Assembly: GCA_964555355.1 (NCBI GenBank) | Contig: CAZKRY010000001.1 | Coordinates: 62,001 to 126,000 of the forward strand | DNA from: CAIKBL01 sp964555355 | Lineage (GTDB): Bacteria > Pseudomonadota > Gammaproteobacteria > Ga0077536 | Length of the DNA stretch: 64,000 nucleotides | Direction: 5' to 3' | Shown here: in pieces, positions 1 through 8,560 of the stretch | How positions within the stretch are numbered: the stretch's first letter is position 1 | Layout of the letters: the number at the start of each line of letters is the position of its first letter | Notes under the pieces: generated by a model | Seen by the model: only the letters and a program-made list of their open reading frames with translations | Told to the model about the DNA's origin: nothing | The model's database searches: none | Position numbers and translations under genes: made by a program

Positions 1-669
1 CGTACTTTCGCTCAACTCGCGAGTCACGACGTCGTCCGGCAGATTAAACGCACCGCCAAACCCCTCATCCATCTGCGAGTATTCCGGCCGACCATTGCCG
101 CTTGGCGGTTGGGCCACGGGTGTGCTGGATGCGTTTTTGTAGGCCGCGGGATTTTTGTAACGCGCGAGTTCGTCCGCGCTAATCCCCAGCATGCCGACGA
201 CTTCCGGATCGATCCACGCCTCGGGATTAATCGCCGCTTTGGAACTTGAGACTTCCAGCACCAGGTTTTCCGGTCCGCCAAAATAGATCGACTTACAAAA
301 GCCATGATCGAGCGGACCTAACACGCGCACGCCTTTGGCGCGGATGCGATCGCGCATGGCATAGAGTTCTTCGTCCGTATCGACATTGAAAGCCAAGTGC
401 TGCATGACCCCGGGCGCGCAAGGTTTCACCGGGTTGCCGGCGTGCGAGACGCCAAATTGGGTTGGGATACTCTTCACATCCGGCGCATACACGAACGCAA
501 CCGAGCAAAAAGGGTTCAGCTCCATGAACGCGTGGAAGTAACCTTCCACGTTATGCATCCAATAAAGTGCCGTGAGTTTGGCGCCGAGAACATCGGCAAA
601 AAACTCGATCTGTTTTTTGACATCCGCCGACATGATGGCGATGTGGTGAACACCGTTGACACTGGCCAT
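1..669 (-). CDS. VOC-superfamily (glyoxalase/dioxygenase fold) protein, C-terminus cut by window edge
   Basis: This reading frame is open from an ATG at 669 to the left window edge (223 codons), so its C-terminus lies outside. The ATG follows an AGGAG-type ribosome binding site. The N-terminal 140 residues look like a vicinal oxygen chelate domain: an HHIA start strand (residues 8-11), a second strand with H91 in MQHLAF, and E139 in a VLEV strand, the usual His/His/Glu metal ligands. The family includes glyoxalases, extradiol dioxygenases and resistance proteins, so the substrate is unknown. It lies 120 bp downstream of an LLM flavin oxidoreductase on the same strand and may share its transcript. 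The Pro/Ser-rich stretch after residue 170 is not recognised. Confidence 0.85.
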   Translation of the reverse strand, partial: MASVNGVHHIAIMSADVKKQIEFFADVLGAKLTALYWMHNVEGYFHAFMELNPFCSVAFVYAPDVKSIPTQFGVSHAGNPVKPCAPGVMQHLAFNVDTDEELYAMRDRIRAKGVRVLGPLDHGFCKSIYFGGPENLVLEVSSSKAAINPEAWIDPEVVGMLGISADELARYKNPAAYKNASSTPVAQPPSGNGRPEYSQMDEGFGGAFNLPDDVVTRELSEST

Positions 670-789
670 GGGCGTCTCCTCTTAACTTGCAGGAAAGTTT
701 TAAAACATGAGCGCCGAGCATAAACCCGGCGCGCGGCGCGCACCATCATCTAACGTTAATGATGCACTGCGACGAAATCTCCTCCGGCG

Positions 790-1767
790 TTAAACAAACG
801 CCGGCATAACCTCTTTTACGAACAGGTCTTGAACCTCGGAGGATGCAGCCAAAAAGATGTAATAGGTCACGCCGGTTTCCGCGACACGCTGCTGGATCGT
901 TCGACGTACTTCTTCCGGTGTACCGAGCAGCGCGACGGGCGAGGCCTGTGCCGAGGCGTAATCCTTAAACCCAAGGCGAGTCGCCATCTGGCGCAGCGCC
1001 GGATCGTTCGCATCTTTGGACAGCCCGAGTAGCATCAAGCCGCCGAGTTCCATCTCGGCCGGATCGCGGCCGCGTTCACGCATCAGCTTATGCAAGACGG
1101 CAATACGGCTCTTCAACGTCGGCATGTCGAACCGCCGCGTGGCTTCTGGATCGTTGACGAAGTCCTTGCCGTTGCCAGTGGGGGGGATGATGTTCAGGAT
1201 GGTGGCCTCGCGCGCGGCAATTTTTAAAAGCCCAGTGCCGGAACCGCCGAGCATGATCGGTGGGTGCGGTTTCTGCACGCTGCGCGGGTTGTTGTATGCG
1301 TTTTCGATGAAAAAATGTTTGCCGCGAAAGCAGGGCTTTTCCTGAGTCCACATCGCCTTTAGCACCTGAATGCCTTCGTCCAATTGTTCCAGGCGCTCCG
1401 CCAGCGGCGGAAACGGATAGTTGTGGGCGAGATACTCCGTGGGCTGCCAGCCGGCGCCAAGGCCGGCCACCAAGCGGCCGTTGCTCGCGAGATCGACCGA
1501 GGTCATGACCTTGGCGAGCAGCGGCGGGGTGCGGAACGACATCGCGGCAACCGCCGGCACCAAGCGGATCCGCGACGTGACCGTGGCCATCGCGGTGAGC
1601 GCGGTAAAGCATTCGAGTTGCGGAGACTCCGCTGTGCCCAACGGTGAATAGAAATGATCGTTGACCGATACCGAGAAAAAGCCCTCGCGTTCGGCGCGTT
1701 GTGCCGCGGCCTGCGCTTCCGCGATCGTCGACGGTAACAGGAACAATCCAAACTTAACCGGATGCAT
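790..1767 (-). CDS. LLM-class (luciferase-like) flavin-dependent oxidoreductase
   Basis: The 325-residue protein has the bacterial-luciferase/F420-dependent TIM-barrel pattern: an N-terminal KFGLFLLPS strand, a TSRIRLVPAVAAMSFRTPPLLAK segment typical of the cofactor-binding strands, and then SNGRLVAGLGAGWQPTEY, the family hallmark. A PHPPIMLGGSG strand follows near residue 165. Such enzymes use F420H2 or FMNH2 to reduce or monooxygenate small molecules. The cofactor cannot be told from sequence. The ATG at 1767 has a GAGGGGAG ribosome site, and the VOC gene follows downstream. It is the first of five LLM genes in the window. The specific substrate is unknown. Confidence 0.87.
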   Translation of the reverse strand: MHPVKFGLFLLPSTIAEAQAAAQRAEREGFFSVSVNDHFYSPLGTAESPQLECFTALTAMATVTSRIRLVPAVAAMSFRTPPLLAKVMTSVDLASNGRLVAGLGAGWQPTEYLAHNYPFPPLAERLEQLDEGIQVLKAMWTQEKPCFRGKHFFIENAYNNPRSVQKPHPPIMLGGSGTGLLKIAAREATILNIIPPTGNGKDFVNDPEATRRFDMPTLKSRIAVLHKLMRERGRDPAEMELGGLMLLGLSKDANDPALRQMATRLGFKDYASAQASPVALLGTPEEVRRTIQQRVAETGVTYYIFLAASSEVQDLFVKEVMPAFV

Positions 1768-1898
1768 AACAAACTCCCCTCGTTAGAATTTTGACAAAGC
1801 GGCGTAACCGACGCATCGTGCCCGTATATACGTCGCGCAGTGTAGCGAGAAGTCACCCAAAAAATCCCGCGCCTAAATTTAATGTAGGAGGAATCTAA

Positions 1899-2783
1899 AT
1901 GAACATCGGCTTTGTTGGCATCGGTGCAATGGGGGTTGGGATGGTGCGTAACTTGTTGCAAGCCGGATTCAACGTTAGCGTATGGAATCGCACGCAGTCG
2001 GCCACCACGGAACTGGTGCAAGCCGGTGCGCGATTGGCCACAACGCCGCTTGACTGCGCCAATGCCGATCTCGTCATCAGCATGTTGGCGGACGATGCCT
2101 CGACCACGCAGATCACACTTGATCCAAACTTCATCGCAGCGCTTCCACCCGCTGCGCTGCATGTTTGTATGGCAACCATCAGTGTGGGCTTAGGCGAGCG
2201 CCTCGCATACGCCTATCGTGCCGCCGGCAAGGGCTATCTCTCCGCGCCGGTGTTCGGGCGGCCACCGGCCGCCGCCGCCGCGCAGCTGTTTATCGTGGTG
2301 GCCGGGGCGGCCGCGGATATCGCACGCGCCGAGCCCGCCTTTAAAGCCATGAGCCAGCGAGTCTTTGTCGTCGGCGAGCAACCCTCCGTCGCCAACGTGG
2401 TTAAAGTTTCCGGCAACTTTCTCTTGGCCTCGATGATTGAATCACTGGGCGAAGCATTTGCGCTGGTGCGCAAGCATGGCTTGGATCCGGATCAATTTTT
2501 GGAAATCCTCACCAACACGATTTTCCCTGCGCCGGTTTACAAAATGTACGGAGGGTTAATCGCGCGCGATAACTTTGAGCCGGCTGGCTTCAAACTCGCG
2601 TTAGGGTTAAAAGACGTGCGTCTTGCGCAGGCCGCGGCCGATGCCGCGATGGTACCGATGCCGTTGGCTGGCCTTTTACACGATCGTTATATGGCTGCAA
2701 TCGCCCGCGGCTACGGCGATTTCGACTGGGCCGGCATCGCGCGCTTATGCGCGGAAGACGCCGCGTTGCCGAAGCGGGCTTAA
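1899..2783 (+). CDS. NAD(P)-dependent 3-hydroxyisobutyrate dehydrogenase-like beta-hydroxyacid dehydrogenase
   Basis: The 294-residue protein begins with a Rossmann motif (GFVGIGAMG, residues 4-12). The all-helical C-terminal domain carries a conserved lysine in VVKVSGNF (K169), matching the catalytic lysine of the 3-hydroxyisobutyrate / tartronate semialdehyde reductase / GLYR family. These enzymes oxidise beta-hydroxy acids or reduce semialdehydes in the cytoplasm. The ATG has a strong TAGGAGG ribosome site 6-7 bases upstream. It is divergent from the LLM gene, with a 131-bp shared intergenic space, and is followed after 4 bp by a DUF3147-like membrane gene, so co-transcription is likely. 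The exact substrate is not predictable. Confidence 0.85.
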   Translation: MNIGFVGIGAMGVGMVRNLLQAGFNVSVWNRTQSATTELVQAGARLATTPLDCANADLVISMLADDASTTQITLDPNFIAALPPAALHVCMATISVGLGERLAYAYRAAGKGYLSAPVFGRPPAAAAAQLFIVVAGAAADIARAEPAFKAMSQRVFVVGEQPSVANVVKVSGNFLLASMIESLGEAFALVRKHGLDPDQFLEILTNTIFPAPVYKMYGGLIARDNFEPAGFKLALGLKDVRLAQAAADAAMVPMPLAGLLHDRYMAAIARGYGDFDWAGIARLCAEDAALPKRA

Positions 2784-2787
2784 TGGC

Positions 2788-3141
2788 ATGCTGCAATACG
2801 CGATCAAAATCTTGTTGAGCGCCGGCATTATCGTGCTGGTAGCGGAAGTCGCGAAGCGCCAGGTGTTATTCGGTGCGTTGGTCGCTTCGCTTCCGCTAAC
2901 GTCCATCCTCGCCCTGTGCTGGCTTTACCACGACACGCATGACGCGACCCAAGTGGCTGCGTTGGCGAGCGGTATCTTGTGGTTAGTCTTGCCGTCGCTC
3001 GTGTTATTTATCGCGTTACCCAAGCTGCTCATGCACGGGGTGCCCTTTGCGTGGAGTTTGGGCTATGCCTGTGGGCTAACCATGATCGCGTATTTCGCTA
3101 TGTTGTGGTTATTGCCAAAACTAGGAGTGAACATTGCATGA
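2788..3141 (+). CDS. DUF3147-like small integral membrane protein
   Basis: This 117-residue protein is almost entirely hydrophobic, with four likely membrane helices (about residues 5-22, 28-48, 60-78 and 88-108). The sequence reads like the DUF3147 family: an N-terminal YAIKILLSAGIIVLVAE helix, then GALVASLPLTSILAL and a WLVLPSLVLF segment. The function is unknown. I took the ATG at 2788. An upstream open extension overlaps the preceding dehydrogenase gene and is not membrane-like. The stop codon overlaps the start of the next gene (ATGA), which indicates translational coupling. Confidence 0.75.
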   Translation: MLQYAIKILLSAGIIVLVAEVAKRQVLFGALVASLPLTSILALCWLYHDTHDATQVAALASGILWLVLPSLVLFIALPKLLMHGVPFAWSLGYACGLTMIAYFAMLWLLPKLGVNIA

Positions 3142-3485
3142 CGCGCCCACCTAAACGCACCGTGCCACGGCCGATCGCCATGTTTCTGCCCCCGGTCGCG
3201 GCTTTGCTGTTAGCCGCTGTCTATACGACTTGGCAAGCGCGTGACGCCGCTGCCGCCGCGGCGACGCTCTGTGCGCAATTCAAAGCCGGCGACGCCCTCG
3301 ATAATTTTGTGCGCGCCGCGCTGGATGCCGAATTTGAAGTACAAGACAACGGTCCAGGATCGCTATCGATGATCGCGGCGAAGGAAGTTTTCCGCCTGGA
3401 CCGCGAAAGCTACCGCTGCACGGCGCATCATGACGGCAGCAAAATACGTGCGATGGAAGCGACAATGGTAAAGTTGGAGAAGTAA
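3138..3485 (+). CDS. Small membrane-anchored protein of unknown function
   Basis: The 115-residue product has a basic N-terminus (residues 1-12, rich in Arg, Lys and Pro). One membrane helix (about 14-32) follows, and then an 80-residue soluble, probably periplasmic, domain with two cysteines (in ATLCAQF and SYRCTAH). I do not recognise the soluble part. The start overlaps the stop of the DUF3147-like gene by four bases (ATGA), so it is the last gene of a three-gene run with the dehydrogenase. Codon choice resembles the neighbours, which supports it as a real gene. Confidence 0.6.
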   Translation: MTRPPKRTVPRPIAMFLPPVAALLLAAVYTTWQARDAAAAAATLCAQFKAGDALDNFVRAALDAEFEVQDNGPGSLSMIAAKEVFRLDRESYRCTAHHDGSKIRAMEATMVKLEK

Positions 3486-3541
3486 ATAGTGCTTAGCTAG
3501 GCGACCAAGTGGCAACATATTTCGCCAGTGACTAACGTACG

Positions 3542-3906
3542 TCACTTAGCGAGAACGAACTCTTCCGAGCCCTGCGGAGTTCGAAAATGCTGTTCATGCA
3601 CTTCAACGTCCGATGTGAACTCGCTCCACGCACGGCGCGTGCGAACAAAAACGTGACGGAACTGGAGGTGCTTCGCGTTCAGGAAAGTGCTGTCATCTAA
3701 CGTGCCTGCCGGCACCGTACGAATGCCAAGGACCGCCTGCAACGTGAAACCGAGATTTCAACCGCTCCGAGGACAGAAACAAATCTCTAACCAACGGCCG
3801 GACTCGTCTGAAGTGTGGCGATAAGTGGCCGGGGCGGTGCCAGAAAAAGAGATGCTCCGCTCTAGAAATACGACCTCGGTGCTGACACTCTCGTGATGTC
3901 CAGCTT
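3542..3906 (-). pseudogene. Degraded GFA/CENP-V family (glutathione-dependent formaldehyde-activating enzyme-like) gene
   Basis: Reading the minus strand from about 3906, one frame gives segments typical of the C-terminal half of GFA-fold zinc proteins: SFSGTAPATYRHTSDESGRW, then FCPRSG where the family has FCPxCGT. The same frame continues with NLGFTLQ, VPAGTLDD and FRHVFVRT. A TGA at 3758-3760 interrupts this frame just after the altered zinc motif (second Cys is Ser, next residue is the stop). Homology resumes in the same frame after the stop and runs to 3545. No start or N-terminal CxC zinc motif is seen upstream. I read this as a decayed remnant. An intact GFA domain occurs elsewhere in the window at 33863-34852. 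Confidence 0.65.
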
Positions 3907-4080
3907 TTAAATCAGCCGGCCAAATCGCCAAGTTGATAACTATTAATTTCGGACACACTAAATGTAGGATCTATCACAATCAATGTGTTACGAAGGACAT
4001 AATTCATCAATTGTTTGGCACTCCAATAAAATAACGGACTTGGCGGAATCTCCGCGCTTACGCCGCAAATACCCTCTGCA

Positions 4081-5199
4081 CTAACCCACCTTCTCCCTCT
4101 CCGTCTCCCCTTCCACCTCACCTACCGACTTCCTCGTCCACTCCCGAAACACCGCAAAGCCCACCGCAAGAATCGTCGGTCCCAAAAAAATGCCGATGAA
4201 ACCAAACGCGAGCAGGCCACCGATGACACCCAGCAGCACCAGAATAAACGGCAGTGCCGCTCCTTGGCTGATGAGATAGGGGCGGACGAAATTATCGATG
4301 CCGCTGATGATAAAAAATCCCCACAACGCCATGAAGAGCGCCCAACCGGAATTGCCTTGATGCAGCAGCCATAACGACGCGGGTACCCATACGAGTGGCG
4401 GGCCACCGGGCACGATCGAGACGACACAGGTAAGTAGACCTAAAAACAATGGACCAGGGACGCCGGCTACGGAGAAGCCAATCGCCGCCGCGACGCCCTG
4501 CGCAAGCGCGGTGCCGATGATGCCGTACACCACGCCGCGGATGGTGCGTGCGCCTAAATCGATCAACGTTTGCGCGCGGCGACCGGCGATACGTTCCATG
4601 CCCGCTTGAAATCGCGCGGCGACTTGCACGCCGTCGCGGTACAAATAAAACGCGGCGAAAATGCTCAACGTTAATTGCAGAAGCGCTTGGCCCGCATCTA
4701 AGCCGCGTTGGAGCAGCCAAGTACTGATGGGTTTTGCCTGCGCTTGCAACCATGCGAGCGCGTCGCTGCCGCCGCTGAAGGGGGTCAACGGTTGAGCGCG
4801 GAGCTTGTTCCAATTCTCGAGCGCGTAATTTCCCACCACCGGCAATTCATCCAGCCACGCGGGCGGCGGTGGCAGTCCATTCTCAAACATCGTGCGTACC
4901 GCACCCGTTAAGTTGTTTAAGTTATCGCCCAATTGCGCCGCCACCAGTACCAGTGGTGCGAGCAGCACGCCCGCAAGGAGCAAGGTCATGGTGAGCGCCG
5001 CCAAATTACGGCGGCCCCCGCACACGCCTAACAACCACGCATACGCGCCCCAGGTGGAGAACGACAGAATGACCGCCCATAACAGCGCTGAAATGAAGGG
5101 CGCGAGGACGGTCAAACAACCCAATACCAAAAATACGATGGCCGCAATGGTCAGCAGATTTTCCAGACGGATGCTCTGCAAGCGGGTGGTTTCAGTCAT
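4081..5199 (-). CDS. AI-2E family membrane permease (YdiK/PerM type)
   Basis: The 372-residue protein has the AI-2E transporter layout. Two or three N-terminal helices (about 17-80) come first, then a soluble segment, and a helix-rich C-terminal half with FLGLLTCVVSIVPGGPPLVW and a PFILVLLGVIGGLLAFGFIGIFLGP stretch, the family signature. Members are inner-membrane permeases or transporters whose substrates are mostly unproven. The C-terminus is a charged tail (KSVGEVEGETEREK). It is a single gene facing the GFA remnant, and divergent from a PaiB-like gene. Confidence 0.87.
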   Translation of the reverse strand: MTETTRLQSIRLENLLTIAAIVFLVLGCLTVLAPFISALLWAVILSFSTWGAYAWLLGVCGGRRNLAALTMTLLLAGVLLAPLVLVAAQLGDNLNNLTGAVRTMFENGLPPPPAWLDELPVVGNYALENWNKLRAQPLTPFSGGSDALAWLQAQAKPISTWLLQRGLDAGQALLQLTLSIFAAFYLYRDGVQVAARFQAGMERIAGRRAQTLIDLGARTIRGVVYGIIGTALAQGVAAAIGFSVAGVPGPLFLGLLTCVVSIVPGGPPLVWVPASLWLLHQGNSGWALFMALWGFFIISGIDNFVRPYLISQGAALPFILVLLGVIGGLLAFGFIGIFLGPTILAVGFAVFREWTRKSVGEVEGETEREKVG

Positions 5200-5362
5200 C
5201 TGGTCGCTCCTGCTATGGGTCCAAAAGTATCAGTAAGTCACTCCAGGTGCCGTCCCTCCCGGCGTCACGCGTGAGGAACTTCACCTCGCTCGCAATCGGC
5301 ACGTGGCAGTTGTAAAGTCCATCGCTACGCGCGAGGCCACTTACTCTACAGGCATTCTATCG

Positions 5363-5968
5363 ATGTACATTCCACCGCACTTCGCAGGCTCTGATCCCGC
5401 TGCGGCCTTCGACTTCATGCAGGCCCATCCGTTCGGCATGGTGCTGACAGTGGCGGCGGGTGAACCCTTTGTGAGTCACGTTCCGATGCTGGTGGATCCC
5501 GATACACAATCCATTCGTTGGCATTTAGCCGCGGCCAATCCGCACTGCGATCATCTCGCCAACGGCGCCAATACGCGTCTCATTTTCCACGGACCGCATG
5601 CCTATGTTTCGCCTCGATGGTTTCGGACTCCGAACGTCCCTACCTGGAATTACATTGCGGTCCACGTAGACGGGACGGTCAGCGCGCTCGATGCGACTGC
5701 CACCGCCGCGATAGTGTCCGACTTATCCCGGCAATACGAAGGTTCGGCAGGGCTCGGCGAGTTTGAAGCCACACAAGCCTACCGCAACTTACTGGGCGCC
5801 ATTCGCGGCTTTGCGTTATCAATTACCAACCTGCAGGCTAAATACAAATTGAGCCAGAATCGCGCGATTGCAGATCGCGCGAGCGTTTCGGAGGAGCTGC
5901 TCAAAAGTGACGATAGCGCCGCCCGCGCCATTGGCACGTACATGAAGATGGAATTACCTTCCGCATAA
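5363..5968 (+). CDS. PaiB-like FMN-binding negative transcriptional regulator family protein
   Basis: The 201-residue protein begins MYIPPHF, the signature of the PaiB / FMN-binding split-barrel family, followed by VSHVPMLVD, WHLAAANPH, LIFHGPHAYVSP and NVPTWNYIAVHVDG, all typical family strands. PaiB proteins are small FMN/heme-fold proteins. Bacillus PaiB affects protease and sporulation gene expression, but the role in Gram-negatives is unclear. I took the ATG at 5363, which aligns with the family N-terminus. A 20-residue upstream extension is open but unlikely. The next three plus-strand genes are closely spaced and may form an operon with it. Confidence 0.87.
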   Translation: MYIPPHFAGSDPAAAFDFMQAHPFGMVLTVAAGEPFVSHVPMLVDPDTQSIRWHLAAANPHCDHLANGANTRLIFHGPHAYVSPRWFRTPNVPTWNYIAVHVDGTVSALDATATAAIVSDLSRQYEGSAGLGEFEATQAYRNLLGAIRGFALSITNLQAKYKLSQNRAIADRASVSEELLKSDDSAARAIGTYMKMELPSA

Positions 5969-6076
5969 ACCGCAATGCGCGCTAGAGACGCGCTTTATTT
6001 AGAGGGGTGTCGATGTCTCGATCTCGCTTGGCTGGGCTATGATCCGGGACATCTAATCAACCTTCGGGATCTCCGC

Positions 6077-6484
6077 ATGCGCGACCAAGCCGTACAACTC
6101 ATCCGCCGTTATTACGCTGCCTTCAACGCCGGCGACATGACCACTTTTTTGAGTCTGCTCACCGACGATGTCGCGCACGATATCAATCAGGGCAAGCGCG
6201 AAACCGGCAAAGCGGCGTTTGGTAAATTCATGCAGCACATGAATCGCTGTTATAAGGAAGAGCTCGTCGATATCGTCGTAATGGCAAATGACGACGGCAC
6301 GCACGCCGCGGCGGAATTCACCGTGCTCGGCAAATATCTGGTCAGCGACGAGGGTCTGCCGGAAGCCGCCGGGCAGACTTATCGGCTCCCGGCCGGCGCG
6401 TTTTTTGATATCCGCGACGGCAAGGTCGCGCGCGTCACCAACTACTACAATTTGAATGATTGGATAGCGCAGGTGGGTGGTTGA
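6077..6484 (+). CDS. SnoaL/ketosteroid isomerase-like NTF2-fold protein
   Basis: This 135-residue protein shows the NTF2-like pattern: an N-terminal helix ending in AAFNAGDMTTFLSLLTDDVAHDI, a central RETGKAAFGKFMQHM helix, and strands GKYLVSDEG, GAFFDIRDGKVARVTNYYN at the end. Family members are small cone-shaped enzymes or binding proteins, so the sequence alone does not give the reaction. The ATG at 6077 gives the usual family length. A 34-residue upstream extension seems non-coding. Its stop overlaps the start of the GNAT gene (TGATG), which suggests translational coupling. Confidence 0.78.
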   Translation: MRDQAVQLIRRYYAAFNAGDMTTFLSLLTDDVAHDINQGKRETGKAAFGKFMQHMNRCYKEELVDIVVMANDDGTHAAAEFTVLGKYLVSDEGLPEAAGQTYRLPAGAFFDIRDGKVARVTNYYNLNDWIAQVGG

Positions 6485-7086
6485 TGGCGGATACCCTGCG
6501 CATTGAAACGCTCACCGGCAGCGATCCGGCGTTGGCGCGCCGGGTGCCGGATTTGGCGGATTTACGCATCACGGTGTTTCGTGAGTTTCCGTATCTCTAC
6601 GACGGCACGCATACTTACGAAGAAAAATATCTGGCCACTTATACACGCTGTGCGGATAGCGTGGCCATCTTGGTGTTCGATGGCGACCGCGTCGTCGGCG
6701 CGTCTACCGGACTCCCGCTCGCGGCGGAGACCGAGGAGTTTCAGCAACCTTTCGCGCGCTTTGGCTTTAACCCCGCCACCATTTTTTATTGTGGGGAGTC
6801 CGTCTTGCTCCGTGACTATCGCGGTCGCGGGGTCTATAAAGAATTCTTTGCCGGGCGTGAGCGGCATGCGCGCAAGCTAGGCGGCTTCAGTACGATGGCA
6901 TTGTGCGGTGTAGTCCGCGCGCACGATCATCCCCGGCGGCCGCCGGACTATCAGCCGCTCGATGCCGTGTGGCAGAAGTTCGGTTATACCAAGCATCCGG
7001 AACTCGTCACGCACTACACATGGCGCGATCTTGACGAAGCACAAGAATCGCCCAAGGAGATGGTGTTTTGGCTGAAGACGCTGTAG
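6484..7086 (+). CDS. GNAT-family N-acetyltransferase
   Basis: The 200-residue protein has the GNAT acetyl-CoA fold. It has an N-terminal LADLRITVFREFPYLYDG segment, a central VAILVFDGDRVVGASTGLPL strand pair, and ESVLLRDYRGRGVYKEFFAGRERHAR, where the RGRGVYK loop matches the acetyl-CoA pyrophosphate loop. A C-terminal FWLKTL closes the fold. The start ATG shares a base with the upstream stop. The next gene is a nitrilase-superfamily hydrolase overlapping by 19 bp. Proteins that fuse these two domains are known, so the two products probably work together. The acetyl acceptor is unknown. Confidence 0.82.
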   Translation: MADTLRIETLTGSDPALARRVPDLADLRITVFREFPYLYDGTHTYEEKYLATYTRCADSVAILVFDGDRVVGASTGLPLAAETEEFQQPFARFGFNPATIFYCGESVLLRDYRGRGVYKEFFAGRERHARKLGGFSTMALCGVVRAHDHPRRPPDYQPLDAVWQKFGYTKHPELVTHYTWRDLDEAQESPKEMVFWLKTL

Positions 7087-7961
7087 CACCCAATCGCCGC
7101 GTGCGCGTCGCCGCCGCGCAATACCCCATTGAACTGCTCGCTAATTGGGGGGAGTTCCGCGCAAAGCTCACACGTTGGGTTGAGGAAGCGGTTGGCGGGG
7201 GCGCCCAGCTGTTGCTCTTTCCGGAATATTTCAGCATGGAAATCGCGGCGATTTTCGGCGCGGAAATCGCCAAATCTTTGCCACAGTCGCTCGCCAAAAT
7301 GCAGCGCGCGCTGGCCGATTTCCTCGCTCTGTTTCGGGAGTTGGCACAGACCCATCGACTGCACATTTGTGCCGGGAGTTTTCCGGTCCGTCTCGACGAA
7401 CAGTACTGCAATCGGTCTTATTTCTTTTGGCCAAATGGTCATTGCGACTATCAAGAGAAACTTCAAATGACGCGGTTCGAAGCCGAAGTTTGGGGAATTT
7501 CCAGCGGCCAAGGACTCAAAGTCTTTGTGACGGACTTTGGCAAGGTCGCCATCAATGTCTGTTACGACAGCGAATTTCCGCTGTTTGCCCGTCACCAGGT
7601 TGAGCAGGGTGCGGATCTTGTACTGGTGCCTAGCTGCACGGATACGCTCGCCGGCTACCATCGTGTGCGTATCGGTTGCCAGGCGCGGGCATTAGAGAAT
7701 CAATGTTTTGTCGTGCAGTCCCCGACCGTCGGCGATGCGCCTTGGTCGGAGGCGGTGGACAAAAATGTCGGCGCGGCCGGCGTCTATACGCCGGTCGATT
7801 ACGGCTTCCCCGCGAATGGTCTCTTGGCGCGCGGTGAACTCAACAAGCCGCAATGGGTTTACGCTGATTTAAATCTCGAAGAAATCGCCCGTATTCGCGC
7901 CGAAGGCCAGGTTTTCAACTATCGGGACTGGCCGGCGCAGCAGCGGTTTCTGCCGACTTAA
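7068..7961 (+). CDS. Carbon-nitrogen hydrolase (nitrilase superfamily)
   Basis: The 297-residue frame carries the nitrilase catalytic triad: E53 in LLFPEYF, K131 in YQEKLQMTRFE and C165 in NVCYDSEFP. The N-terminal RVAAAQYP strand and the C-terminal RALENQCFV segment also match the superfamily. Members hydrolyse amides, carbamoyls or nitriles in the cytoplasm. The frame begins with TTG at 7068 inside the GNAT gene, and a GTG at 7101 would give VRVAAAQYP as the N-terminus. I cannot decide between them. Overlap with the GNAT gene implies coupled translation. The substrate is unknown. Confidence 0.87.
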   Translation: MAEDAVAPNRRVRVAAAQYPIELLANWGEFRAKLTRWVEEAVGGGAQLLLFPEYFSMEIAAIFGAEIAKSLPQSLAKMQRALADFLALFRELAQTHRLHICAGSFPVRLDEQYCNRSYFFWPNGHCDYQEKLQMTRFEAEVWGISSGQGLKVFVTDFGKVAINVCYDSEFPLFARHQVEQGADLVLVPSCTDTLAGYHRVRIGCQARALENQCFVVQSPTVGDAPWSEAVDKNVGAAGVYTPVDYGFPANGLLARGELNKPQWVYADLNLEEIARIRAEGQVFNYRDWPAQQRFLPT

Positions 7962-8115
7962 TCCCGCTCGGCTTCGGCGAAATTAGCGGACTTCTAGCGC
8001 TTCGCGCGCGTTGTACGGTGCGCTAACGTGTGGTCTGATCAAGCCGCTGCGCGTAACCGCGCGGCACACCGGGAGGATGACTCGAAAAGCAACCAACAAA
8101 GGAAGGATGACTCAC

Positions 8116-8511
8116 ATGAGTATGATGGAGGAATTTAAACAATTTGCGATGCGCGGTAACGTCGTTGACCTGGCGGTCGGTGTCGTCATCGGGGGAGCGT
8201 TCGGCAAAATTGTGTCGTCGGTGGTCGCCGACGTCATCATGCCGCCGCTCGGCTTATTGCTCGGCGGCGTCAATTTCTCGCATTTGAGCATCACGTTGAA
8301 GGAAGCGGTCGGTGAAGCGCCCGCGGTGACACTTAACTACGGCTCGTTCATCCAAACCTGTATCGACTTTATCATCATCGCGTTCGCCATTTTTTTATTG
8401 GTCAAAGCGATGAACTCCTTGAAGAAAGCGGAAGCGGCCGCCCCGCCGCCGCCCCCGCCGGCACAGGAAGTGTTACTTGCCGAAATCCGCGATCTTTTGA
8501 AATCGAAATAG
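8116..8511 (+). CDS. mscL: Large-conductance mechanosensitive channel MscL
   Basis: The 131-residue protein is a clear MscL. It opens with an amphipathic N-terminal helix MEEFKQFAMRGNVVDLAVG, continues with TM1 GVVIGGAFGKIVSSVVADVIMPPLG, and has a periplasmic loop. TM2 is SFIQTCIDFIIIAFAIFLLVK, and a proline-rich linker leads to the C-terminal helix EVLLAEIRDLLKSK. The channel opens in the inner membrane under hypo-osmotic stress to release solutes. The ATG at 8116 sits after an AAAGGAAGG ribosome site. A GC-rich hairpin follows the stop. The gene is plus-strand between the nitrilase and lactonase genes. Confidence 0.97.
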   Translation: MSMMEEFKQFAMRGNVVDLAVGVVIGGAFGKIVSSVVADVIMPPLGLLLGGVNFSHLSITLKEAVGEAPAVTLNYGSFIQTCIDFIIIAFAIFLLVKAMNSLKKAEAAAPPPPPPAQEVLLAEIRDLLKSK

Positions 8512-8518
8512 CAGACAG

Positions 8519-8541
8519 CCCCGCGGGCATTCCCTGCGGGG
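8519..8541 (+). terminator. GC-rich hairpin after mscL, weak terminator candidate
   Basis: Directly after the mscL stop, CCCCGCGGG and CCCTGCGGGG pair in a 9-bp stem with one G-T wobble and a short CATTC-type loop. No run of T follows, so rho-independent termination is doubtful. It may only attenuate or stabilise the mRNA end. Confidence 0.4.
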
Positions 8542-8560
8542 TGAATCCTTAGGAGGTTTC

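Noticed and set aside
8519..8541. Hairpin after mscL as a proven terminator
   Set aside because: No T-run follows the stem, so it was kept only as a weak candidate.
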